A stretch of DNA of 64,000 bases. Origin: Psococerastis gibbosa (taxonomy: Eukaryota > Arthropoda > Insecta > Psocodea > Psocidae). Below are positions 1-11,751 of the stretch, in pieces (position 1 is the first letter of the stretch; each line of letters opens with the position of its first letter). Below the pieces are notes generated by a model that was not told the origin of the DNA, did no database searches, and saw nothing but the letters and a program-made list of their open reading frames with translations. Position numbers and translations under genes: made by a program. The stretch is taken from positions 16,926,001 through 16,990,000 of the forward strand of contig OZ020484.1 in NCBI GenBank assembly GCA_963971405.1, read 5' to 3'.

Positions 1-784
1 CTTGCAGCTTTTTATGTTTCATTAATTTATAATCCCTTTAAAAATGGTAAAAAGTGACATCAATTTATAGTAGGATGAAACACATTGGAAATGCAAGATA
101 ATATGATAAAAATGAAAGGAAAAATAAATTACGGCCGATCTGAAGTCGGGGGTGAGTTTTTAAGGGTGAAAAAGGGTATATCTTGATTTCCGGCAAAACT
201 AAAAGTCCTATGGAAAATCATTAAATATCAAAAAATATGTAGGTAAAGGTAGTAAGAAGATCTACAGCTTTAGTATTTACACTTTTTTCACATAACCTCA
301 AAATTTATGTGAAAATGCAACAAAAAAAACAAGTCTTTGGTTTTTTATTTATTAATTTATATTTTATTATTATTATATTAAATGTTTTTATTAATTTGGG
401 GGAAACTGATAGGGGACCTAATTTTCAATGGCATGGAAAAAATTACGCATTCCATTGACTGTACCTACCTACTGTACCTGTAAAAAAGTACTACACAAGC
501 AACGCACATAACGCGTGTGATGTGTCCCACTGTCCCGTTCAGGCCTACTTGGTATCAGCATGACTAATTACTATATGTTGCCTGTTGGTTAATTATGCAC
601 CAATTAAGGGAATCAACTGCTATTACGCTATTATTGTTATTATAATGGTTCCTAGTGCTGCATTATATAATGATACGGAGAAGCCGAGGCCGCGCAATTA
701 TGAGATTGATAAGGTTAATAGGGCAAACAGTGATAATGTTTACACTGTTTACCTAATATGCGTCGGGCGCGGTATTAGGCCATT
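1..784. other. no gene recognised
   Basis: AT-rich. A 74-codon plus-strand frame at 585-809 has no domain and runs into the poly-G element. Confidence 0.45.
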
Positions 785-1328
785 ATGGATGGCCGTGCCC
801 AGGTTTTGATTTCGGGGGGGGGGGGCACATTTTTTATATGTAATTTATTAATGAAGTAATGGATGAATTCTCCAAACAATACAGGTTTACATTTAAAAAA
901 ATGCCAACGGCCTTACCATGTTGATTCCATTAGAGCAGAGCATGTTTCAAACTGCGGCAACTTGGTAGTGTGCACAGCGTTGGCAGGGGAACCTGGTGGG
1001 ACATGATAACTCGCTCAGGCAGTATAAGTCGAGTCCTGGTCACCTCCGATTTAATCGTGTGACTTTACCATGTTCCCCAAGTGGTTCGGAATCCACTATA
1101 ATCAGGAGGTCCACCCTGTTAGTCAACTCCCCTTTCCCCGAGGTGAAAGAGTCTGCCCTTAGGGTGCCTCAAGTTAACAAACAGACTCACTCCCCCCGCC
1201 AGGCTGACAGGGTTGCTTAAAGCAGAAATGCTGAAAGCAGGCGTTAGAAACACACAACACACATTTAAAAAAATATTTCGGGGGGGGGGGGGGTCCGGAC
1301 CCTTGGACCACCCCCTGGGCACGGCCAT
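785..1328. mobile_element. poly-G MITE with GGCCGTGCCCAGG ends, split by a SINE
   Basis: The left end GGCCGTGCCCAGG (785-797) is matched by CTGGGCACGGCC at the right. Each is followed inwards by a run of 12 or more G or a GTCCGGACCC block. The same element occurs uninterrupted at 7996-8171, which shows that 903-1260 is a later insertion. A partial inverted copy lies at 34404-34441. An 8-bp target duplication is not clear at this copy. Confidence 0.7.
903..1260 (+). mobile_element. 5S rRNA-derived SINE with 14-bp target duplication
   Basis: The insert is flanked by perfect 14-bp direct repeats (acatttaaaaaaat, 889-902 and 1261-1274), as expected for LINE-mediated retroposition. Its first 22 bases, gccaacggccttaccatgtt and on, match the 5' end of animal 5S rRNA at about 19 of 22 positions. 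The weaker match continues through a GGCAACTTGGTAGT...GGGGAACCTGG section that resembles the 5S 3' half. That makes it a SINE3-type element transcribed by RNA polymerase III, not a functional 5S gene. The body (about 1020-1240) is unassigned, and the end is CA-rich (gaaacacacaacac). The host element is the poly-G MITE. Confidence 0.75.
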
Positions 1329-1750
1329 GGATGGGCCCTTTAATTAAAGGTCTTTCACCAAACCTTGAGGACTAACATACCTGTTATGTCTATTGTTTAT
1401 TTGTAATTCATCAGGGACTATTCCATTTTTAATTAGTAGACTAGCTGGTGCCCGCGTGACGCCCTTGTACGCTGTCTTTGCCCTTCAATTTACCACAGTG
1501 TGGCCTCAGCTTGTTAATTTAATGTAAACCATGTCTATGTAGATACAGTGCTTTCAATTTTTTTTTTTTTTTTCAATAATAAACGTCTAATATTTACGGG
1601 GCGAGACTTAAGAGACTTTACACACTATACTAAAAATACATATGTATGGAAAATTCTTTTACCAGAAGACATTAGTAGAAAAATTGTATAAAATGTATGC
1701 GGCTTATGTATAGTACGCATATACAGTACAGGCGCATATTCACGTGCCAT

Positions 1751-1905
1751 AATAATAATAATGTCTTTATTTAAAATAAAAAATAAAAAATTAAGTACCT
1801 TGATACAGTGAAATTAGGGCCTGTATGGCCCTCTCGTCCACCTAACTATGCCTCTCAATCTGTCTGTCTACAGAGTCTACACACTATTATTATTATTCAT
1901 TCCGG
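1751..1905 (-). repeat. probable 3' tail of a retroposon
   Basis: On the minus strand the segment ends in a-rich sequence, ATAAAGACATTATTATTATTA, a form common at LINE or SINE 3' ends in insects. No coding remains. Confidence 0.35.
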
Positions 1906-2039
1906 TTCGAACATAGGCGTTAGCTCCTTAAAGTTCCAAATAGGCCCGAATAGACCATCGTTTGGAAAGTATCAGTAAAGAATACTGGACGGCACCGCCA
2001 TATACCAAATGTGTTCCTTACCGAGACTTGTAAGCGATA

Positions 2040-2214
2040 ATGGGAACCACCTGGGGACGTCCTCGAAAACGCTGGAAGGATGAGTTGGAAACTGACCTTG
2101 GCTAGTTGGGAATCCCTAGATGGTGGAGCGTTGTACAAAACGAGATGACTGGAGGAGTGTTGTCGAGCAGGTCAAAGCCCATCAAGGGCTGTAGAGCCCG
2201 AAGAAGAAGAACTG
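2040..2214 (+). pseudogene. LINE 3'-terminal coding fragment, frameshifted
   Basis: The translation gives TTWGRPRKRWKDELETDL, an in-frame stop, then GIPRWWSVV and, in another frame, SVVEQVKAHQGL followed by a stop and a GAAGAAGAA-rich end. This is the familiar C-terminal end of non-LTR reverse-transcriptase ORFs in insects. It is degenerate (a stop and a frameshift). The same tail appears on the minus strand at 28585-28830. Confidence 0.65.
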
Positions 2215-2439
2215 AAAAAGGGGCCATCAGCACCAGCTGACTTGTTGGCGCTTACACTGTAGGCAACGTCTCAAGGGAATGTAAGGTGTGCGCATGGGTC
2301 ACTTTGTCAGGTCACGTAAAGCCAGCGGTTGCGGTCATATGACCACAAGCTATCGAAAACACACCTTTGGAGGACTGCCAGGAGAAATTCCCAACAGACC
2401 TGCAACTGACAAGGCTGCAACACCAGCATGTAACAACCA

Positions 2440-2580
2440 GGTGGGTAAGGTGGGCATCCGCAGCGTAAACAATGAAGCGGCAATAAGTGGTGACTGAGAT
2501 TGAGTTGGAGGTTCTCGTCATAAGCTAATCACAGTCATAATAAAGCTATTGTATTTAGGTTGAGACTCAAGTGCGCAGTA
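2440..2580 (+). repeat. dispersed repeat with GGGCATCCGCAGCG motif, copy 1
   Basis: Shares an ordered set of short blocks (gggcatccgcagcg, gttctcg..ata, caagtgcgcag) with 6925-7065 and 43646-43800. It lies directly before the LINE fragment at 2655. The family is unassigned. Confidence 0.5.
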
Positions 2581-2654
2581 GCTTATTGCGCCAGAATCTG
2601 TTGGCAAGCCTGCCTGCTGGATTGTACATGTTTTCTTCATTTCCCGCTATTTTA

Positions 2655-3164
2655 TTTTTTTTATGTTGGACAGCAAAAACTCAGTCACATTTCCTTTTTA
2701 AACTTATAAATCAACTACGAACAGTCTATTACGCTTTAATTCATTCGATAATACAATACTCTATAGTAGTTTGGGGTGGTTCTTACTCCACATACACGTC
2801 ATTGTTAGAGAGAAGTGTGAGAGTATTGATTCGAGTGGCTCTGAACAGACATTATCGTTATCCATCTAATTTATTGCACTTAGAGTTTGATGTCCCTGAA
2901 GTACAAACAGTTTATAAAATAGCACTTCTATCATTACTCTCCGAGCGTAAGTTAATATTGCCACCATTAATTGAACATATTTATGAAACCAGAACTAGGA
3001 ACCAGCTATCTGTCAATACGCCCAACATAAATAAATCACTTGCTTTCCATTCACCTCTCTATCAAGTAACAAAATTATATAACCTATTACCTCTTTTCCT
3101 AAAATGCCATGTAAATAACAAACATAAATTTATAAAACTAATAAAAATCTGGATTAAAAAATAA
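2655..3164 (+). pseudogene. LINE reverse-transcriptase C-terminal fragment (CR1/Jockey-like)
   Basis: An open reading frame ends at 3164 with no in-frame stop. It contains LINQLRTVYYALIHSIIQYS, IVVWGGSYSTYTSLLERSVR, YRYPSNLLHLEFDVPEVQT and FHSPLYQVTKLYNLLPLFLK. This is the classic thumb/C-terminal region of insect non-LTR reverse transcriptases. The palm/catalytic part is absent, so this is a 5'-truncated copy. The Met at 2571 is in unrelated upstream sequence. A diverged copy of the same C-terminus is on the minus strand at 9042-9209. Confidence 0.8.
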
Positions 3165-3556
3165 CTCAATTCAAATCTATTAGCCAATTGCACTTTATCC
3201 TCCTGTAATTTTCTAGAAACTTTTCAAAATGTATTATTATTACTTAAGTTACCGTATATAAAAATATTTCTATTTATAACAATAAAAGAAAACAATTTTT
3301 AGGGCGACCGCGTCCGGATTCTGGTAACTCGGTAATTTCGGTCGCGCTCGCCCTAAAAGTAAAAGGATAACTCTTATGTTAAAACATCACAATTTCAATC
3401 ACACAAACCTTTCATAGGTTTTGATTGAGGTGCCCACGGAGGAATTTATACATATATATATTTAGTAGGAACATTGTTAATTTCTTAGTGGGTTTGTTGT
3501 ATAATTAATTTCATTTTGTATTGTATAATAAATATATTTCTTTCTTTCTTTCTTTT
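3165..3556 (+). repeat. 3' UTR and TTTC-repeat tail of the LINE copy
   Basis: AT-rich sequence after the LINE stop codon. It includes a strong hairpin (3296-3358) and ends in ataaatatatttctttctttctttctttta, i.e. a TTTC microsatellite at 3537-3556. This is a plausible LINE 3' terminus with a simple-repeat tail instead of poly-A. Confidence 0.5.
3296..3358. repeat. GC-rich inverted repeat in LINE 3' UTR
   Basis: TTTTTAGGGCGACCGCG at the left is mirrored by CGCGCTCGCCCTAAAAG at the right across a short loop. It is an island of GC in AT-rich sequence. It could be an RNA structure recognised by the LINE machinery (inference) or a small separate MITE. Confidence 0.6.
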
Positions 3557-5184
3557 ATATTTCCTCGCATATCCCCTTACGTCACAGTTAACGGCATTAC
3601 TTAGCTTATGGCTAGTAGCCATCTATAATATTTTATAAATTTGGCAACAACCGTTATCTGTATAAGTAACAGTAAAGCATGAAAAAAGTAGCAAAAAATA
3701 AATAAATAAAGCTTGTTCTGGCTCCGCAGTGGGGGGTGAACCTGGCTGTCACTATCACCGTGGAGTAAGGACTACTCACACAAATGTTTCGTCCCGTTCA
3801 TTTTCAAAAGCACTCAGCTCGTGTATGACCCAGTTTAGCCGTCCATTTATATGATAATATATATTAGCTTTCTAATAAATAAAATAAAAAACAATTTTTT
3901 GGTTGTCTTTCGTACATCATTGCAATTAGAACAGTCTTATGATTTTAAGTTGATTTTCATGACTACAAGTTCTGTTTATTATCTTTCGGGAAGAGTGGGA
4001 GACCCCTTATTGAAAAAAACAATGACCAACAGTACCCTCAAACCCACCCCCCCCCCCTTTCCGGGAGGGCCCAGAAAATTTAGCTCTTGTTTCTAAGTAA
4101 TGTAAGTTATGTTGCCACCATGGATAGGACTCTCCAAACTGTATAAAAATTACTTGAGCGCTACAAGGCTGTCGGCTGAAGTGAATATATAGTGTAAATT
4201 CCCACTACGCGCAAAAATATGCTTGAAAAGTGGCCAGAGAGAAAATAATATAATTCTCACGGTTTAAGAATGTCTGTTTAATAAATATTTGATGGGAACT
4301 GTCATTCAATGGCTGAGTAATGCTGTAATGCTGCATTCCATTTCAAGAGTTTTTCTTGCCAATAAACTGGGGAAGTGACCTCTTCAGCGCATTTGAATAG
4401 CACAATACATACCATTATTGGAACTAAGTGCAATGGAAGCCTAATCTTGTTGAAATGTTGAAAATCCAATTTCCCACTGAATTAAAATCTAGTATCAGTA
4501 TGTACACATGTACGGTAGACGTCACAAAGTAGGTAATTTGCATTCCTAACTATAGACTTGATTATTTGATAGATGATCTTTATGGGCATAATTAATTTTT
4601 ACACTAAGAGTTGATATGTTAGGCATAAGGACATCACTGGTATGAAGATTTGGAAAGGTCTTTTGCGAATCTTGCTTCTGACACCTACTCCTTAAAAAAA
4701 AACGAGCTTTTGCCAAATAAGGCTCACCTCAGGAGGCATTCACTTACTCTTGATCAAGGTGTATTCTATTCCCTACGCGGAGGCAAAGTTGCCTTGCGCT
4801 GTATGACCTTCGACTGCGCACCCATTGCTAGAGTCGTGGCAAGGCAATGACCCAGTACTAAGATTCGGCGCGAGCCCGTAGGATTGGCGCGCAGCCAGAT
4901 CTGTTGCCGCCTTCCTAATTTTATTGTGCGCTTGGGTTTCGCGTGTCGATGAACTTCGTGAGGGGCGCGGGTGACGTGCGGGCGCCCACTGCTCGTTAAT
5001 TCGCTCATTCCGAGGTTTCAAAGGTCAATACGAGGATAAATGGTGACCAAGACAAACAAAATTTTGTGCGTAGGTGGTCTTTGGTGTTGATTGTCTTGCC
5101 GAATGGAGTTTAATGGCAGCTTCTATCTCGTTGCTGATTGTCGAGTAATAACAGCTCATCTGGAGCTGGACAAGAGCTAGTTCA
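3557..5184. other. no gene recognised
   Basis: AT-rich sequence with a C-run near 4045-4060 and a GC-richer patch at 4780-5030. Short open frames in both strands of that patch overlap each other and have no recognisable domain. Confidence 0.5.
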
Positions 5185-5192
5185 GCTGGAGT

Positions 5193-5643
5193 CAGGGTTA
5201 CCAACTTACTCTATTTCAGAGTATTGTACTCTTTTTCATGCATGTGTACTCTACAAACTGAAAGTCATTTAGAGTACGCAAAAATACTCTTTTTCTGAAA
5301 CATGTAAGAAGCAGAATATTTTTTTTATGATTTTTATAAATTTAATTAGAAATGAGCTATTTATTTACATCAATTTAGATTTGTAGTGTGAAGAGTAGCT
5401 TTCAAAAAAATAAGAATTCTGCGAAAAACCTAAAAAAAAATATTGTGTAAATAGTAAATAGTAGCTCGTAATTCGAACCCCCCTGATATGCAATACAATG
5501 TTAAAGTGTATTATCGGCGTGATTCTGAAGCATTTAACATTAAATGCACTAAGTATACTCTTTTTTTTTAAATACTGTACTCTTTATTTTCCTTCTCAAA
5601 AGTAAGATGTACTTTATTTCGAGAAAAAGAGTTGTCAACCCTA
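5193..5643. mobile_element. non-autonomous hAT element, CAGGGTTACCAAC ends
   Basis: A perfect 8-bp target duplication GCTGGAGT flanks the element (5185-5192 and 5644-5651). The ends are CAGGGTTACCAAC and GTTGTCAACCCTA, fitting the hAT terminal pattern. The 451-bp interior has many TACTCT/GAGTAC motifs near the ends (subterminal repeats of the kind bound by hAT transposases) and no ORF. A second, 5'-truncated copy is at 10089-10489. Confidence 0.9.
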
Positions 5644-5651
5644 GCTGGAGT

Positions 5652-6925
5652 GTTCTCCAGCGTCTAGCCCATCCTTATAGTCGGTCCTCCAACTAATTTG
5701 GGGTGCCAATGTACCATGACCATCCATGCATCCACGTTCAAGTTTAACAATATTTGAGAGTTTAATAGTAATAATATTGTACATCATTGTCATTGGTAAA
5801 AATTTTCTTGTTTATGTTAAGTTCAGTTAAACGTTAAAGTTCGTTTATAAACCAGGCTGGTTAATACCTGGCTTCCCTAGTTTACCTTCCATAATGACTA
5901 AGGGAAAGTATGATGAGTTATAGGAGGAATGATGATAAAACGGAACTCGGAAGTATTCCCAAGTGTTGAAAGTTAGGGAGTTGTTGGTGCTGAACAAGCT
6001 TCCAAGAGGTAATTGGGATGTGACCCAGTTAGTCAATATCTCTCCCCCCCCCCCCCCCGCAACCGTCCTGCTCGCTAACCTCCCTGCCATTGACCCATGT
6101 TGACCTTTCATGAGCTTACATATTTCAGAATTTAGACAGAGGGTCTAATCTAATTAGGCAAATTTTGTTGTACCGTACTACTTGTTGCCTTATCGCATGT
6201 ACATAAATTACCATGTTGGGTTAGATTAGGCACATAAAATGAATTATATATATTTTGTCAATAGTACATAAAAAACTGAATAACATGACCGGTTTCGACC
6301 TTATGTATTATTGACGGAGATATACAATAATTTATTTTAAAAAATGTATTCAAAATATTACAAAGTGAAGAAGGAGACATAAACTGAACACTGGAAGTGA
6401 ACGATAATTTTTCATATAAAATTCTTTAAATCAGAGCCGATGAACACATCACAGAATGAGTTTCTTGTTGGCAAATTCTGCTGTAATAAATGAAATTAAT
6501 AACGGTATTTGATTTGGTTCATTAGAATGAAAATCACACCTGGGACCTGACGCAATATTAAAAAATATGGCATTTCGTAAATTTCAGACGCAAATTGATG
6601 GTGGCGTATGATTTGCTTCAAAGATTCATGGTGCTAAAGTAGCCTGGGTCCAAAGTTTATAGCGATGTAGTCTTGAAAATGTTTGCGGACCTTTTAGACA
6701 TTTAGAGGATGGCGGGAACTGTACTGAGAAACTATGCAGGTGTGGGAGGTTCCGCTCTCACGAAATTCACGCTCACCATTGTTCCAAAGGACAAAGGTAA
6801 TTGGAGAATTGTTAATTACAAGTGACGTTACCTTTGTTTCTCATCGTCATATTATCATGGGAGTCAAAGGAAATTCTGCACAATCAAACTTTTTTACAAC
6901 ATCATAGCAGAATCAATTCGAAGCA
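5652..6925. other. no gene recognised
   Basis: Contains a C-run of about 16 at 6045-6058 and a hairpin at 6258-6314. The minus-strand open frame at 5845-6111 owes its Gly run to the C-tract and has no domain. Confidence 0.5.
6258..6314. repeat. inverted repeat around ACCGGTTTCGACC
   Basis: GTCAATAGTACATAA is mirrored by TTATGTATTATTGAC, enclosing GACCGGTTTCGACC. The same CGAAACCGGTC core occurs in the hairpin at 15972-16062. Confidence 0.55.
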
Positions 6926-7065
6926 GGCTAGCTGGATGCCTTCCACAGCGCATGCAATGAAGTAACAAAAAGTTATTTCTTAGTCTAAGCGGGTTGTTCT
7001 CGCCATAAGCCCAATACAGTCAAAATCAAGCTATTAACATGGCCATGGACCATAGGTCAATTTCT
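6925..7065 (+). repeat. dispersed repeat with CAGCG/TTCTCG blocks, copy 2
   Basis: Shares ggctagctggatg..cacagcgcatgcaatga and ggttgttctcgccataagcc with 43646-43800, and more weakly with 2440-2580. Confidence 0.5.
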
Positions 7066-7429
7066 GTTGTCATCCCTGTCTCTTGAATTGTTCATTCCTT
7101 CCCTATTTATAAGTTAGTATAAGAAAGCTTTGCAAATTGTGATGGCCGAAATTTCAACGGATTTACACATTTTGTGGTCATGAAAAGTGGTTTTTACGAA
7201 ATGTCTGTCCGTCCGTTGGTAGGTCTGTACTTAATAATGGTTTAAATTCTCAGTCAGTTGGCAATGGCACTCAATCCTATGTATAGTATTGTACTGCCTA
7301 AGGTATACTATGGTGTACTATTACACTACCGGATTGTCCGGATTGTTAATGGAAATTAAGCTTCATAATCTATAAAATACGGCCAAAACAATCTAGAAAT
7401 TAGGAAACAAATGTCGCTGGTACCTGTGT

Positions 7430-7876
7430 TCATCGCTTCAATTTTAAAAAGCCCTTTCGGCCGATTAGATGTAGGGCGATTCCATAAAACTTATCTGATA
7501 AATTTCACTTTAAATGGTCTCCATCTTGAAATCATGGATTTGTCGTAAAAAGTGTTTACTATCGTTATCGTAGATAAAACTACGGACTTTCAGTCACATG
7601 TTATCCTACTCCTCTTCGAACAATGGTAACTGTGGTATGAATTTTTCATGGTTTTGATTGGCCGCCAATTTGGAACAAAATGGCGGATCACGCAGGTCAA
7701 CGAATTCGATCAAGATATTTGTAAGACAAATTTTCGTGTCAAGTTTCATAAAAATCGATACACACACATACATTCACATACTCTGTTATACGAGTATATA
7801 ATATATAACATTTTGAACTGGGGGTGGTTTTAGACTCACGGGGTCATGAAATGAAAAGTTGTGAAGAAATTTTCCG
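7430..7876 (+). repeat. dispersed repeat, copy A (GGCCGCCAATTTGG-AAATGG family)
   Basis: Matches 9611-10083 over its whole length, from CCCTTTCGGC to TTTTCCGGAAGTC. Landmarks are a pair of atggtc.ccatcttgaaatc blocks, ggccgcca.tt.gaacaaaatgg and cgatcaagatatttgta. The open frame at 7648-7833 lies inside it and is not conserved intact in copy B. Confidence 0.7.
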
Positions 7877-7995
7877 GAAGTCGAACATTGGTCGGCTCTC
7901 AATAGGTAGATGAATCTCCCTAAAATGTGTGATGTGTAGTGCATGCAGCTTTTTCAAATTTGAGGGATTATTCAATTAAGTAGGTTAGCGTCAGA

Positions 7996-8171
7996 CAAGG
8001 CCGTGCCCAGGTTTTGATTTCAGGGGGGGGGGGTCCAATTTTTTTTTAACGTAATTTATTAATGAATTAATGGCTAAATTCTTCCAACCATACAGGTTTA
8101 CATACAAAAATGTATTTCGGGGGGGGGGGGGGGTCCGGACCCTATGGACCACCCCCATGGGGACGGCCATG
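7996..8171. mobile_element. poly-G hAT MITE, CAAGGCCGTGCCCAGG end
   Basis: The left end CAAGGCCGTGCCCA and right end TGGGGACGGCCATG are imperfect inverted repeats. Flanks gcgtcaga (7988-7995) and gcgtgaga (8172-8179) form a 7/8 target duplication. G-runs lie just inside both ends. It is the intact-structure sister of the element at 785-1328. Confidence 0.8.
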
Positions 8172-8179
8172 GCGTGAGA

Positions 8180-9041
8180 CCTACAATGTGCCGATGTTGC
8201 CTACGAACATCAACATTCAGTACTTAATGTAAATATGGCCACTGGACTCTGCCCAGCACAATAATACTCCTTTGAGAATCAGGTAGACGTGCTTACATCG
8301 TAATCCCTCTACGTTGAAACTTTAGGAAGCCCAATTTAACGAACTGAAGGAAAATCATGAAATATCGGGCAACTCGACGAAACTCCTCTTTGTTTTAAAC
8401 GCACTTGGGAATTCATTGGCTATATTGTTTCTTCTTTTGAGTTTACTTTGTGTTGCCAACCGTATTTTCAGTCTTTGACGTCATCTATTCTCTTCGCTCT
8501 TAATTGAATAATACTGCTGAAATAACTGGTGGGCCCTTAAAGAGTATATTTTTTGTGTTTAAGATTTTTTTCTGAGTTGAAAGCCCGGGAGTCATGCGTA
8601 GCACGCTCATACAGTTCGATATATTATTAGGCACTTGCTGGTACCGGTGATACGTGCAGCACAGGGCTAATTAATTCAGTCAATGAATTTCGTACTAAAA
8701 AGAGTACAAATAATTTATTGATTTCAATTTTCCTCGTTTCCCGGTCCCTACATTTTTAATTGGGTAAACACTACTTCCCCGTTCCCCTTTATTAATAACA
8801 CTCCCACAAAACAAACAAATCGACCGGTAACCAAAATTAACCTAGTTTAGCTAAGAACGCAGGGTCCGCTGCGTCCCCTACAAGAAAATCCAGCACTAAG
8901 TACCTATGTGGGACTTGTATTGCTGAATGACATATTTTCAATTGTTTAATTTTCCGTAGAAAAACACAATATATAAACCATATACATACAGTATATATAC
9001 ACAATCACAGAATAGGAGAAAAGAACATGTGAACCATAAAA
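8180..9041. other. no gene recognised
   Basis: Mixed AT-rich sequence with no ORF of note. The right part (from about 8880) may be 3' UTR of the minus-strand LINE copy that starts at 9042. Confidence 0.4.
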
Positions 9042-9209
9042 TTAATTAATTAAATATAAAGCTGCATAATACAAAATTGAATCATTTAATGAGTTAATAT
9101 AATCTTTAGCAGCATTTGGAATCTTATTTTCAGCCATTATTTTTAAATTAATTGGCCAAGAATTGAACAACTTGCGTGCTAGATAAACTGGTGAATGTTT
9201 GAATCGAAT
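9042..9209 (-). pseudogene. LINE reverse-transcriptase C-terminal fragment
   Basis: The minus-strand frame reads FKHSPVYLARKLFNSWPINL, then KIMAENKIPNAAKDYINSL and ends at a stop at 9042. It aligns with the C-terminus of the plus-strand LINE fragment at 2655-3164 (FHSPLYQVTKLYNLLPLFLK). Only about 56 codons survive and upstream sequence is not clearly coding. Confidence 0.6.
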
Positions 9210-9610
9210 ATACCAGCTATGGTCTTAGGCTATATGTAGTTATTACATGTTCATGTATACAGTATACAACACTGTACATATATAGTCAGATAGCAACAAT
9301 TTAACAAAATAGTAATGCATCTATATTTAATCTTATGTGGGCACATAGAAACCTCGACACTGAGACTAAATGTTCGTATAATAAGTAACCAGACCGGTTG
9401 TGGAGACCGTTGATATAATGGCGGGGCTCAGCGTCTTATCGCTCGAATTTACCCACACTATTGTTAGCCTACAACTTGCTGGTTATTATCATAATCATAC
9501 GAACGGTCGTCCTTGACTGCTTTGTATGGAATGCATACGTGCGCAACTGCTAGTGCTATTTCCCCAATGATAATAATCATTATTTTAATGTTATACGCAT
9601 GATTGGCCCT

Positions 9611-10088
9611 AAAAATAAAGGCCCTTTCGGCTCTGGCCGATCAGGTGTAGGGAGATTCCATAAATCTTGTCTGATCAATTTCACTTTAAATGGTCGCCAT
9701 CTTGAAATCGTTGATTTGTATTAAAATGTGTTTACTACCACTATCGTAGATAATCATACGGGCTTTCAGTCAAATGTTATCTTATTCCACTACGGCCAAT
9801 GGTAACTGAGATATGACTTTTTCAAGTTTTTGATCGGCCGCCATCTTGAAACAAAATGGTGGATCGTGCTGGTTAACAAACCCGATCAAGATATTTGTAT
9901 GATTAATTTTTGTGCCCAGTTTCATCAAAGTCAGATAATATTTACGGAAGTTACAGTGTTTCCTAAAATCGATACATACAGGATATATACAATATACAAA
10001 CATATTATATAACATTTTGAACGGGGGGTAGTTTTAGACTCAGGGGGTCATGAAATGAAAAGCTGTGAAGAAATTTTCCGGAAGTCGT
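9611..10088 (+). repeat. dispersed repeat, copy B, ending at a hAT copy
   Basis: Same order of blocks as 7430-7876. Its right end, GGAAGTC, runs directly into the truncated hAT copy at 10089. Copy A continues there with unrelated sequence, so this marks a junction. Confidence 0.7.
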
Positions 10089-10489
10089 CATGTGTACTCT
10101 AAAAACTGAAGGTCACTTAGAGTACGCAAAAATACTCTTTTCCTGAAACATGTAAGAAGCAAAATATTTTTTTATGATTTTTATAAATTTAATTAGAAAT
10201 GAGCTATTTATTTTCATAAATTTAGATTTAGAGTGAGAAGAGGCTTTTAGTAGATTTCAAAAAACTAGAATTCTGCGAAAACCTCAAAAAAATATTGTTA
10301 TAAATAGTAAATAGCTCGTAATTCGAACCCCCTGATTTACGATACAATGTTAAAGTGTATTTTCGGCGTGATTTTGACTCATTTAACGGTAAACATACTA
10401 AGTACTCTTTTTTAAATACTGTACTCTTTATTTTCCTTCTCAAAAGTCAGATGTACTTTATTTTGAGAAAAAAAGTTGGCAGCCCTAAT
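10089..10489. mobile_element. second copy of the TACTCT-rich hAT element, left end missing
   Basis: Aligns with 5233-5643 through tgtgtactct..actgaa, aaacatgtaagaagca and ttattttccttctcaaaagt, ending GTTGGCAGCCCTA. The first 40 or so bases, including the terminal CAGGG, are absent. Confidence 0.8.
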
Positions 10490-11524
10490 TCTAGCTATTC
10501 ATTCAATATATTATGTAAACTAGGTACGCAGTATAGTATTCATGGGTTCAGATTCAGTTGCAGGTCTGTAAAGAAGCATGCAGCTGGAAGTCATCATTGC
10601 AAAGTGCAAGGCAACCGAATGTCCTTTCTCCCTGTAGTAGATTTTCTTTGGGACTTGACTCGTCACGATTTTAAGTTAGCAGCCTTGAGAAGTGCCTGGT
10701 CCCTTGAGGGAGCACTCACTTCTTCTTGCGGCACGTAGAAGCTATTCTACGTTTTGTGTGGTAGGACTATTTCAATGGAAATGAACAATATTTCCATTGT
10801 GCAGGGCAAAAACGTTATCGCTTCCGCTTGGATTTTGAAGTGTGGAACTCCCCATTGTTGATGTTTGGAGTCCAAGAGTACTTACGCTCTTCATGCAAGA
10901 GTCGTTATGTGTCAAATTTTAATTTCAATGTGGTTCGATACTAATATGACAGAAGAAAATAACTTGTAGAACGTTTCTTTAAAACCCTAAAAAAACATCA
11001 GTATAAATTCTAATTCTACAAATAATTTTTGTTAACTTGCGACTATTATCCGTTAGGTCTTGGTTTTCTAATGTAGAGCTTATGGACTTATGTCCGCATG
11101 TATTGGAAGCTTTTGAAAGTATCTAGGCTACTTCGATTTTTAATCTTACATTTACGCATGGTTACACAGCAGAATAAGGATTAAGGACAGCCAACGTTAA
11201 GTTGCCATCAAATACATCGCAAATCGCAATGTCTCATTATTCTGTAGAAAGTGGAAATGAAGCGCATATTTCTATATTAAAGTCATATTAGAGTTGTCTT
11301 ATTTAATACCAATCCAAATACCAAGGACAATTTTCTTGTACTTTCTTGGGAACTAGGAAAATGGACATGATCAATACATTAATAATTATTAAGTTTAGCT
11401 GCAATACTAACATTACAATACATGCTACATACTGTATTTAGGAAAGTGGTGGTTGAATAGAGCCACGTTTTATGCCCGCAAATCGCAATATTGAACATTC
11501 TAGGAGGATCTATTCCTGCAGGCA
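10490..11524. other. no gene recognised
   Basis: The plus-strand open frame at 10355-10738 (127 codons) starts inside the transposon copy and shows no domain. The rest is AT-rich without structure that I can name. Confidence 0.45.
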
Positions 11525-11664
11525 TACTGTGGCGTTTAGATGATTGTATTACTTATTCTGTGGTTAAAAATACAAACAAAAACAATTTTGAACAGCACTT
11601 TCCATTCTGAAATTGTTTTGTGTATATTTTTAACCCCATTATAAGTTATTCTTTAAGCGGCAGT
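11525..11664. mobile_element. palindromic MITE, ACTGCCGCTT end, shared core
   Basis: The left ACTGTGGCGTTTAGATGA and right end (reverse complement ACTGCCGCTTAAAGAATAAC) are imperfect inverted repeats. The whole 140 bp folds back on itself. The centre, gcactttccatt.tgaaattgtt, is shared with the MITEs at 16152, 28622 and 34801. Confidence 0.6.
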
Positions 11665-11751
11665 GTAGGTCCTATGGTACTATAATGCGCAGGTTCGAAC
11701 CCTTTAATTAATTAATTCGTACAGAACCTTTAATGCAATGCCCGGACACGT

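Noticed and set aside
903-1025. Functional 5S rRNA gene
   Set aside because: Only the first 22 bases match well; the 14-bp target duplication shows it is a retroposed SINE.
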